A stretch of DNA of 5,524 nt, taken from the NCBI GenBank assembly GCA_964236535.1, contig CAXSEF010000146.1:1-5524 (forward strand), read 5' to 3'. The translations under genes were made by a program, and so were the position numbers. Below, in pieces: positions 1-5,524 of the stretch. Position 1 is the first letter of the stretch. Each line of letters begins with the position of its first letter. Under the pieces are notes generated by a model. That model did no database searches. It saw only the letters and a program-made list of their open reading frames with translations, and was not told where the DNA came from. The DNA comes from CAXSEF01 sp964236535 (lineage in GTDB: Bacteria > Pseudomonadota > Alphaproteobacteria > Acetobacterales > Acetobacteraceae).

Positions 1-35
1 AACCCGTTTGGTTCTTGGTGGGTTTTGGGGTGGTG
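1..35 (+). repeat. Left terminal inverted repeat of the IS1595-family element
   Basis: It pairs with 1065-1099 in inverted orientation at roughly 25 of 35 bases: AACCCG at the outer tip and GGGTGGTG at the inner end are perfect, with scattered mismatches between. It starts at the first base of the window, so additional terminal bases may be missing. Confidence 0.7.
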
Positions 36-121
36 AGAAGGCGTGGTGGCGCAGACGGAGTGCCCCTGATCAGTGCGAGGAACGCAGGCGGCTTACCGGC
101 CTTCGAGGAGCTTCTGGCACG

Positions 122-1056
122 ATGGACGTGTCCGACATGGTGAACCTGTGCGGCCTGCTGGATGACGCGAAATGCTTGGGCTGTTTCGCCAGCATCACTG
201 TCTGGCCGGTGTTCGCTGCCCTGGCTGTGACAGCGATGCGGTAACCCGCGATGGCCATGACGACACGCAGCCGGCTCGGCAACGCTACCGGTGCAAGACG
301 TGCGCAAGACGCTTCGACAATCTCACCGGCACGGTGCTGGCCGGACACCACCAGCCGCTGCGGGTCTGGGCGCCATGCCTCTGCTTCATGGGCCTGAACC
401 TTTCGAACCGGCAGATCGCCACGGAACTGCGCCTGGGCGCGTCCGACGTGCAGGCGATGACCGAGCAGCTGCGCAGCGGCTGGGTCGCGAAAGCGCCGGC
501 GGTGGCGGTGGCGCTACACGGCGAAGTGGAGGTCAATGCGGTCCATGTGGTTGCGGGGCACAAGGGCCAGCTGGAACGGTGGCAAAAAGGGGCGATCCGC
601 GCGATGCCGCAGACTGGCAGGAGCGCCGGGTCGCGGCACGCTGGCGAAGGACAAGCCCCCCATCCTCGGCCTGATCCGGCGCGGCGGACAGGTGATGCTG
701 CGCATGCTGGCGAACGTGCAACAGGCTACGATCAGCCGATCATCACCGGAGCCGTGGCTGCCGGCAGCCTGATCCACACCGATGATTATGGCATCTACGC
801 CCGCCTGCAGCGCTGGGGCTACGGGCACAAAACCGTCTGCCATGGACGGGGCCAATAGGCCTGTGACGGCTTCTGCGAGGTGCACGTCAACACCATCGAG
901 GGCTTCTGGTCGCTGCTGCGTTCCTGGCTGCGCCTGCATCGCGGCATCTCCCAGGATAAGCTGCCGAGCTACCTCGGCTTCTTCCAGTTCGTCCACAGCG
1001 CGCGGCAACGCGGCAAAGCCCTCTTCAAGACCCTCATCGCCACCCTGGTCGCATGA
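122..1056 (+). pseudogene. IS1595-family transposase, frameshifted and catalytically dead
   Basis: In life this would be the DDN-type transposase that cuts and pastes the surrounding element. Reading starts at ATG 122 (MDVSDMVNLCGLLDDAKC), 11 bp after a GAGGAG. It shifts frame near 172-180 and continues with a zinc ribbon (CPGC at 217-228 and CKTC at 292-303) and the family stretch LTGTVLAGHHQPLRVW and GLNLSNRQIA. It shifts again near 575-600 to read GRGTLAKDKPPILGLI and MLRMLANVQQATI, then returns near 727-735 to give IHTDDYGIYARL. It meets an in-frame TAG at 856-858, then resumes as GFCEVHVNTIEGFW to the TGA at 1054. A few residues that relatives carry after the HKTVCHGRG segment are also missing. 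The first catalytic Asp, normally in a VEIDEVYV-like motif, is Asn (AAT, 535-537), and the following Glu is Ala. The second Asp (in HTDDY, about 781-786) and the Asn of HVNT (889-891) remain. Family placement is from recalled family consensus. Confidence 0.88.
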
Positions 1057-1064
1057 TCGGAAAG

Positions 1065-1099
1065 CACCACCCTGGAACCCGACAAAAGCCTGCCGGGTT
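1065..1099 (-). repeat. Right terminal inverted repeat of the IS1595-family element
   Basis: It begins 8 bp after the transposase stop at 1054-1056, the usual close spacing for a compact IS. Its reverse complement aligns with 1-35 without gaps. Protein similarity to a methyltransferase gene resumes at 1100-1112, which supports 1099 as the edge of the element. Confidence 0.7.
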
Positions 1100-1895
1100 A
1101 ACGGGCTTGCCTACGTGGTAGCGACGCTGCGCTGGCGGCTGCAGTCGCTAGGACTGCTGCACGACCGCAAGTACGTGCCCGTTGGCTATGTGGCGGGTGC
1201 CGACCGCTACGTAAGCAAGCTCGGCTTCTCCAGCACGCATCGCTGGGCGCACGGGGCAGTGCCACCATGCTTGATGTAGGCTGCTCGGACGGCCACGTCG
1301 CCGCGGCGCTGGCGAGCAAGGGATGCCGGGTAATCGGCACCGATCGCGAACCGCCGGTCGATCGGTCCTGCCTCGTGCGGATCCTAGAGGGCGACCTCGA
1401 CGGGGGCCTCTCCGATCCAGGCGAGTCGGTGGACTACGTGCTGGCTCTCGACGTGATCGAGCACCTGCACAGCCCGGACCGGTTCGCTTTTGAAATCCAC
1501 CTGCTATCGAGCCGCAACCGCAACCTGCGGCGGGTCATCTCGACCGGGAACGTGGCGTTGTGGACTCAGGTATGGACGCCGCGACATATTGGATGAGACG
1601 CACACAAGGCTGTTTACCTTTGGATCGTTACGCCGGCTGCTGCGAGACCAGACGTTCACATCGAGCAGGTAGTTGGTCTACCGGCGCCGTTTCCGCTGGT
1701 GCTGGGCGAGATTCGGCTTGCGGCCGTGCTGCTGCGGCTCAACATGGGCCTGATCCGGGTATCGTGCTCGCTATTCGCTTACCAGATTCTGATCATGGCT
1801 AGCCGACGCCAGAGCTCGACTGGCTGCTCGGCGACGCGCTGGCAGCCAGCCTCGGGGCGATGCAAAGCCTGCAGTGCGCGCCAGCGGGAACGTAG
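1100..1895 (+). pseudogene. Class I SAM methyltransferase remnant, 5'-truncated by the IS and multiply frameshifted
   Basis: A SAM-dependent methyltransferase can be rebuilt by changing frame four times. Frame 2 (about 1100-1262) gives LRWRLQSLGLLHDRKYVPV and THRWAHGAVPP. Frame 1 (1267-1575) gives motif I LDVGCSDG, the GTDR strand end, the VDYVLALDVIEHL core and VISTGNVALW. Frame 2 (about 1580-1655) gives ILDETHTRLFTFGSLRRLL. Frame 1 (1651-1800) gives HIEQVVGLPAPFPLVLG and LIRVSCSLFAYQILI. Frame 3 (1803-1895) gives PTPELDWLLGDALAAS and ends at TAG 1893. About 15 residues that relatives carry between the TGNVALW and ILDETHT segments look deleted. The 5' end abuts the IS, so the N-terminal part is gone. 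From memory, similar C-termini occur in bifunctional family 2 glycosyltransferase/methyltransferase proteins of surface-glycan clusters; that fusion is inference. The open frame 1267-1596 (109 codons) starts inside motif I and should not be annotated as a working enzyme. Confidence 0.82.
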
Positions 1896-2028
1896 CATTA
1901 CAGCGACTACAGGCGCAGAGTTGTTGCGTGTCACGGCTGATCTGCCGCGAGAGTGCCCGGTGCCTGCCGCAGTGATGCCGTGATTATCGAGTCTAATTGC
2001 ACAGCAGCATGACACAAGGAGAGCGCCA
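1896..2028 (+). other. Intergenic leader upstream of the glycosyltransferase
   Basis: This stretch separates the end of the methyltransferase remnant from the intact glycosyltransferase. It presumably holds the promoter of that gene. A TCTAAT at 1992-1997 could be a -10 box, but I see no convincing -35 partner at the right distance. No RNA gene, riboswitch or other open frame is recognisable. Confidence 0.4.
2016..2021 (+). promoter_or_regulatory. Ribosome binding site of the GT4 glycosyltransferase
   Basis: A perfect AAGGAG lies 7 bases before ATG 2029. This is strong support for that start and for the gene being translated. Confidence 0.85.
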
Positions 2029-3081
2029 ATGCGCATTGCCCAGATCGCCCCTCTGCACGAAGCCGTGCCGCCCAAGCTGTATGGCGGAACCGAGCGGGTC
2101 GTCTCGTTTCTGACCGAAGAGCTGGTGGCGCTGGGCCATGAGGTAACGTTGTTCGCGAGCGGAGACTCGGTGACGTCGGCGCGGCTGGAACCCGTTTGGC
2201 CGCGGGCTCTGCGGCTCGATCCGGCGATCCGCGACCCGATCGCACCGCACATGATGCTGATGGAGACGGTGCGGCGGCAGGCCGACCAGTTCGATGTCCT
2301 TCATTTCCACATGGACTACTGGTCGTTCAGCCTGTTCAGCCGGCAGGCGACGCCGTTCGTAACCACAATGCATGGCCGCCTCGACCTGCCCGAGCTGCAG
2401 CCGGTGTTCGATGCTTTTCCAGACGTTCCGGTGGTGTCGATCTCAAACAGCCAGCGCCGTCCGCTGCCGCAGGCGAACTACGCGCGTACGGTGCTGCATG
2501 GCCTGCCGAGTGACCTGCTGACCCCGGTGGCACAGGGCGACGGCGGTTACCTCGCCTTCCTCGGGCGGATCGCCCCGGAGAAACGGCCCGACCGTGCCAT
2601 CCGAATTGCGCGGGCTTGCGGGATGAAGCTGAAGATCGCGGCCAAGGTGGACGTGGTTGACAGCGCCTATTTCGCAGAGGTGATCCGCCCGCTACTCGGT
2701 CCAGACGTCGAACTGGTGGGCGAGATCAATGACGCACGCAAGCCCGAGTTCCTTGCCAATGCGCGGGCGTTGCTGATGCCGATCGACTGGCCCGAGCCGT
2801 TCGGGCTAGTAATGATCGAGGCGATGGCCTGTGGCACCCCTGTGATCGCGTTCAACCGTGGTTCGGTGCCGGAGATCGTCGAGGACGGGCTGACCGGGTT
2901 CATCGTTGAGGACGAGGTCGGTGCGGTGGCGGCGGTGTCACGCCTGGCCGCACTGTCGCGCGCAAAGGTACGAACCCGGTTTGAGAAGCGGTTCACGGCC
3001 AGGCGGATGGCTGAGGATTACCTGGGCGTTTATTGCGGACTAATCGCGGCACGGCAAGGCGGCCTGCGGGTGGTGGGCTAG
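2029..3081 (+). CDS. GT4-family glycosyltransferase
   Basis: A complete 350-residue GT-B fold retaining glycosyltransferase. It should move a sugar from a nucleotide-sugar donor to a glycan or lipid acceptor at the cytoplasmic face; donor and acceptor cannot be told from the sequence. The N-terminal Rossmann domain opens with MRIAQIAPL and the glycine loop GGTERVV (residues 19-25). HMDYW (94-98) and HGRLDLPELQ (115-124) follow in the acceptor half. The C-terminal donor domain carries FLGRIAPEKRPDRA (177-190), where R180 and K185 are the expected phosphate-binding pair. It also carries the family EX7E motif, E256 to E264, in PEPFGLVMIEAMACGTPVI, then GSVPEIVEDGLTGFIV. There is no signal peptide or membrane segment. 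Length is normal for compact GT4 enzymes, and no frame disruption is visible, unlike its neighbours. An AAGGAG 7 bp upstream fixes the start. The methyltransferase remnant immediately upstream is also of a glycan-modifying type, suggesting this is the survivor of a surface-polysaccharide cluster. Confidence 0.93.
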   Translation: MRIAQIAPLHEAVPPKLYGGTERVVSFLTEELVALGHEVTLFASGDSVTSARLEPVWPRALRLDPAIRDPIAPHMMLMETVRRQADQFDVLHFHMDYWSFSLFSRQATPFVTTMHGRLDLPELQPVFDAFPDVPVVSISNSQRRPLPQANYARTVLHGLPSDLLTPVAQGDGGYLAFLGRIAPEKRPDRAIRIARACGMKLKIAAKVDVVDSAYFAEVIRPLLGPDVELVGEINDARKPEFLANARALLMPIDWPEPFGLVMIEAMACGTPVIAFNRGSVPEIVEDGLTGFIVEDEVGAVAAVSRLAALSRAKVRTRFEKRFTARRMAEDYLGVYCGLIAARQGGLRVVG

Positions 3082-3100
3082 CCGCAGCTGCTATGGCACA

Positions 3101-3128
3101 GGACAGGGGTCATCAATCCCGACTGTCC
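3101..3128. terminator. Hairpin between convergent genes, possible bidirectional terminator
   Basis: GGACAG (3101-3106) pairs perfectly with CTGTCC (3123-3128). GGG (3107-3109) can extend the stem with CCC (3118-3120) across a two-base GA bulge, leaving an 8-base loop. It sits 20 bp after the glycosyltransferase stop. No T-run follows on either strand, so an intrinsic terminator is not proven. Confidence 0.45.
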
Positions 3129-3132
3129 GCGG

Positions 3133-3167
3133 GCCGCTGCGGCGCAAAGCGGCTCGCGCGTTGCGCC
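3133..3167. terminator. GC-rich alternative stem-loops before the porin-like gene's stop
   Basis: Two mutually overlapping stems are possible: GCCGCT (3133-3138) with AGCGGC (3148-3153), and GGCGCAA (3141-3147) with TTGCGCC (3161-3167). Lying just beyond the minus-strand stop at 3175, the region may help stop transcription from either side. A T-rich tract is absent. Confidence 0.4.
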
Positions 3168-3174
3168 TCCGAGC

Positions 3175-4452
3175 TCAGAACCCGAGGATAGCGTCGGCAG
3201 CAAGCGTGAACGAACCCTTGTCGTGACCGCTATCGAATGGCTTGGTTGCGGAAATTGATCGATCGTAGCGCAGTTCCGGGCGAAGCCGCAGGGCGGCGTG
3301 CCCGGGCAGGCCGGGCGGCTGGTAGATCAGGCCGGCGGTAAACTCCGAGTAGGTCGTGGAAGCCGCTGCAGTGTACAGGTTGGCCGGAATGCCGCGCTCG
3401 GCATTGGTGTAGTCGAGGTTGTTGACCGGTGTGAACACGAAGAAGTTGTTGTTGTCGCGCCAGATCTCGGCCCGGGCGTTTAATATCACCTGATCGAAGA
3501 GGGTGTAGGCTAAGTACTGGGCAGCGCCGTAGCCTTCCGCACGGGCGCCGTCGTCGCGGACGTAATTGACCTCGGTGGTGAACGCGAGCGTCTTAGTCTG
3601 CTTGTAAGTTACAACGACGTCGTTGTAGGCGCGAAGGGCCGTGTTGCCGTAGGGCGTGCTGAGCACCGGGTCCTCCGGGCCGATATGAGTCAAGGCGAGC
3701 ACGGTGAGCCTGCCGTCGGCAAGGGTGAGGCCGAGGCCTGCGATGCCGGCGGGACGGCTGTTGTCGTCGCCACTGCCGACGCTGGTGTTGGCGCCGCTGT
3801 CAAGCCCGAGATAGAGGTCGAGCACACCATTGGCGTGGGCGGTGCCGAGGATGCCGAAGTGTTGGTAAGGGACACCATAGTTCGAGATATAGCTGTGCGA
3901 GTAGAACGGGTTTGTCCTGGGATCGACGGCCTCGAAGCCGAGCGGTGACGGGTAGATGCCGGCCTTCAGATCAATGCCGCCCGTCGACAGCCAGGGCAAG
4001 TGGGCGTCGACATTGGCCTCCAGGATATCGATCTGGTCGCGACCGTGGATGGTCTGATCGAATAAGCCGAGCAGATGTACGATGCGCGCGTCTGACCCGT
4101 ATAGGCCCTGGAGCTTGAAGCCAAAGTTATAGCTGTCTGGCGCTGGCGCAGTGTCGCGCGCTACGGTGAGCAGTAGCTGATTCAGGATCGGGTGGTTGGC
4201 CTTGTCGAGCAGCAAGCGACCGAAGTTGACGCCGTTGGCGGGGTCCTGCGGGTTGACGACAATGCCGGCGTCGATCTGGCTGCTAAGCGTGATCGTATCG
4301 GCCCAAGCGGATGAGGGCGTGAGCGGGGCATTGCTGGCGGCGGGCAGGCCCGTCTGCACCGATGGAGTGTTCTGCACCGGATCAGCGCGGGCTGCGGTTG
4401 CGGCCAAGGTGGCTGCCAACGCGAGCGTGATGCGGCGGAAGAACTTCGGCAT
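3175..4452 (-). CDS. Outer-membrane beta-barrel protein (BBP2/OmpL-like porin family)
   Basis: A 425-residue exported protein from ATG 4452. A 23-residue Sec signal peptide is clear: positively charged MPKFFRR, then a hydrophobic LALAATLAAT stretch, then an ARA cleavage site before DPVQ. The mature chain is rich in alternating polar and aromatic beta strands, has no hydrophobic helices and ends in Phe (AADAILGF), as barrels inserted by BamA usually do. The segment around residues 165-188 (GIYPSPLGFEAVDPRTNPFY and the following SHSY) and GVPYQHFGILGT resemble the signature of the putative beta-barrel porin-2 (BBP2) family. Family members are outer-membrane barrels, mostly of unknown substrate. 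The frame also runs to a TTG at 4461, but the AAGGA at 4462-4466 directly abuts that codon, so ATG 4452 (9 bp spacing) is preferred. The gene is intact and convergent with the glycosyltransferase. The substrate is unknown and the family call comes from recognition. Confidence 0.87.
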   Translation of the reverse strand: MPKFFRRITLALAATLAATAARADPVQNTPSVQTGLPAASNAPLTPSSAWADTITLSSQIDAGIVVNPQDPANGVNFGRLLLDKANHPILNQLLLTVARDTAPAPDSYNFGFKLQGLYGSDARIVHLLGLFDQTIHGRDQIDILEANVDAHLPWLSTGGIDLKAGIYPSPLGFEAVDPRTNPFYSHSYISNYGVPYQHFGILGTAHANGVLDLYLGLDSGANTSVGSGDDNSRPAGIAGLGLTLADGRLTVLALTHIGPEDPVLSTPYGNTALRAYNDVVVTYKQTKTLAFTTEVNYVRDDGARAEGYGAAQYLAYTLFDQVILNARAEIWRDNNNFFVFTPVNNLDYTNAERGIPANLYTAAASTTYSEFTAGLIYQPPGLPGHAALRLRPELRYDRSISATKPFDSGHDKGSFTLAADAILGF

Positions 4453-4461
4453 CGACGGCAA

Positions 4462-4466
4462 TCCTT
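4462..4466 (-). promoter_or_regulatory. Ribosome binding site deciding the start of the beta-barrel gene
   Basis: On the minus strand AAGGA lies 9 bases before ATG 4452 and immediately touches the TTG at 4461. The spacing excludes the TTG as initiator and makes the protein three residues shorter than the longest open frame. Confidence 0.75.
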
Positions 4467-5165
4467 GCGCGAGGCGTAGTAGGCGCTGGAACTAGAGCAG
4501 AAACGGCTGGGCAGGCCCAGGTCCGGTGTCCTGGGGTGCGGCATCGCAGTGCCGACGCAGCCGCTGCTCTACCGGCTGCAACGAAGGCGCAATCGGCCGG
4601 CAACCCTGTGCCCTGCGCGAAGTCGAGGTCGGCCCCCGTAGACCTCTACCGTGTGCAAGCCGGGTTGATTCAGGATTGCGGGCGTGGCGTGGGCGGCTCT
4701 GCGATGCCAAACCAGCGGAGCGGCAGCGTTGGTGGCCGGGACAAGCAGCGGGACTGGAGCGGCGGCCGACACACTGGCGGCGCATGGTGTGGACGTGGTG
4801 CGGGCGGTGTGTGACCGCGCCCTCGGCAAGACAGCGAGAGTCCGGCCTGCGGCGGGGAAATCGTGGTCAACGTGCGACCCGCGCGGCCTGGGATAATCAG
4901 GCTGCGAATGGTGGGTCAGGACACGGCGCAGGCAGCGTAGCCCGGACTATGCACGTCACAGAAGGCCGGCACTTCCAGGGGATTGGGCGCGACTTGGCAG
5001 GGTCGCAGGGGCTGCCGCAAGTGGTGTTTCCGGCGCTGGAGTGGCGGGTTTCGCGGGTTGGTCCCAGTTCTGGCACCAGGCTGCTGAGGGGTGCGGGAGC
5101 GCTGCCACGAGCCGGTTCCGAGCCGGCGGGCGTGCCGCGCGGGGTTTTCCCAGGTGGCGGAGTGG
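4467..5165. other. No recognisable gene; probably decayed DNA
   Basis: About 700 bases of GC-rich sequence without an intact gene I can identify. Long open frames exist on both strands (for example plus 4526-5299 and minus 4897-5487), but their translations are rich in Arg, Gly, Pro and Ser, have no recognisable domain, and cross the transporter remnant at 5166-5483. This is what stop-poor GC-rich DNA produces by chance. Short protein-like stretches occur in several frames, such as TLAAHGVDVVRAV (plus strand, about 4768-4806) and GADLDFAQGTGLPADC (minus strand, about 4640-4590). They may be scraps of former genes, but I could not assign them. The part next to 4467 should contain the beta-barrel gene's promoter; no clear -35/-10 pair was seen. 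Confidence 0.5.
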
Positions 5166-5483
5166 CTATGGGAGACGGCCCTCGTGGATCGCCCCGCCAC
5201 CGGCCAGGGCGTCGCGGACGTCGAGCCGGAGGCAAATCCAGGATACGACAGTTCCCATGGAGCCCACGGCGGTCGCAAGCAGGAGGGGCACCGCAGTAGC
5301 CTCCTTGGGCGAGCGATGTGCCCAGCCGCAGCCGGTCCCACAATCTGTGAGACGCCATAGCTGAGGGTGAAGCGCACCATCTCCCGGCGGGATTGTCCGG
5401 ATACATCCTGCCGACGATCGAGAGCGTCAGGCTGACAGTGGCAACACGGTCGCACCGAAAAGTACGGCACCTAGAGTGTGACC
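5166..5483 (-). pseudogene. C-terminal remnant of an MFS transporter (YbfB/YjiJ-like), frameshifted
   Basis: Three minus-strand frames join into the end of a major facilitator superfamily transporter. One frame gives AVLFGATVL (about 5468-5442). A second gives ATVSLTLSIVGRMYPDNPA (about 5442-5386). A third gives REMVRFTLSYGVSQIVGPAA and AGHIA (about 5386-5312). The first frame then resumes with ATAVPLLLATAVGSMGTVVS and WICLRLDVRDALAG (5300 onward), ending at TAG 5168-5166. The alternation of hydrophobic helices with a basic loop, and the LSYGV.QIVGP pattern, match the last transmembrane helices of MFS proteins. The specific YbfB/YjiJ-type placement is from memory and less sure. At least three frame changes are needed, and an in-frame TGA at 5486-5484 precedes the readable part, so no functional transporter is made. 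Similarity fades upstream, toward the window end. Confidence 0.72.
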
Positions 5484-5484
5484 T

Positions 5485-5511
5485 CATCGATGTGGATCGA
5501 TTGGGTTTTTT
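5485..5511 (+). repeat. Small palindrome followed by a T-run
   Basis: ATCGAT (5486-5491) and ATCGAT (5496-5501) flank a GTGG loop and are followed after four bases by six T residues (5506-5511). The layout resembles a weak intrinsic terminator on the plus strand, but the 6-bp stem is AT-rich and no plus-strand gene precedes it. It may be chance. Confidence 0.25.
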
Positions 5512-5524
5512 CGACGCGGGCTGG

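Larger units (their letters stand above)
1..1099 (+). mobile_element. Degenerate IS1595-family insertion sequence
   Basis: The boundaries come from an imperfect inverted repeat pair: bases 1-35 match the reverse complement of 1065-1099 at about 25 of 35 positions without gaps. Both tips read AACCCG when viewed inward, and both share the inner block GGGTGGTG. Between them lies a single broken transposase of the IS1595 family (zinc ribbon plus DDN-type catalytic domain). The total length of about 1.1 kb suits a simple single-gene member. The left end coincides with the window edge, so the true terminus may lie a little further out and the expected 8-bp target duplication cannot be tested. The transposase is dead, so the element could move only if a related transposase acted on it in trans. 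The family call is from recognition of the protein; the repeat pairing is seen directly. Confidence 0.82.

Noticed and set aside
782..1279. A 165-codon plus-strand frame bridging the IS and the methyltransferase remnant
   Set aside because: Its first two thirds are an out-of-frame shadow of the transposase; only the last 60 codons reflect the methyltransferase gene, so the join is accidental.
3685..3948. An 87-codon plus-strand frame opposite the beta-barrel gene
   Set aside because: It is the antisense shadow of a well-supported gene, with Gly/Val/Ala-rich translation and no independent evidence.
4526..5299. A 257-codon plus-strand open frame that could be a novel gene
   Set aside because: Low-complexity Arg/Gly-rich translation, no ribosome binding site or domain recognised, and it overlaps the MFS remnant on the opposite strand; best explained by stop-poor GC-rich DNA.
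4897..5487. A 196-codon minus-strand open frame
   Set aside because: Only its first part, about residues 16-34, matches the MFS reading; the remainder is Pro/Arg-rich out-of-frame translation of the pseudogene and the DNA beyond it.
1..5524. CRISPR arrays, tRNA or rRNA genes, toxin-antitoxin or defence genes
   Set aside because: No regularly spaced repeats, cloverleaf-like segments or recognisable proteins of these kinds were found on either strand by eye.

Overview
The window is GC-rich DNA, probably from a Gram-negative alphaproteobacterium. The type of outer-membrane barrel, the GT4 glycosyltransferase and the IS1595-type element would all fit an acetic-acid-bacterium or sphingomonad relative. 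That placement is an inference from family resemblance, not a computed assignment. Only two genes look intact: a plus-strand GT4 glycosyltransferase (2029-3081) and a minus-strand outer-membrane beta-barrel protein (start at 4452, stop at 3175). They are convergent and separated by a short, hairpin-rich gap.

Everything around these two genes is decaying. The left fifth (1-1099) is a dead IS1595-family insertion sequence. It has recognisable imperfect 35-bp terminal inverted repeats, and its transposase is broken by frameshifts, an in-frame stop and loss of the first catalytic aspartate. Directly against its right end begins the surviving 3' part of a SAM-dependent methyltransferase gene, possibly once the C-terminal half of a glycosyltransferase/methyltransferase fusion. 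It is spread over all three plus-strand frames from 1100 to 1895. The IS therefore appears to have inserted into, or truncated, a surface-glycan gene, whose remnant now lies just upstream of the intact glycosyltransferase.

The right end (about 4467-5524) has no intact gene. Between 5166 and 5483 on the minus strand, three frames together spell the C-terminal end of an MFS transporter, so this is a pseudogene. The stretch 4467-5165 is GC-rich and has open frames on both strands, but none that I recognise.

Read together, this looks like a degraded accessory or genome-edge region with remnants of cell-envelope functions (glycan modification, outer-membrane barrel, exporter). I found no sign of a new defence system, CRISPR array, RNA gene or other coherent undescribed system. 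The most useful observations are the two reconstructed pseudogenes and the IS/gene junction.
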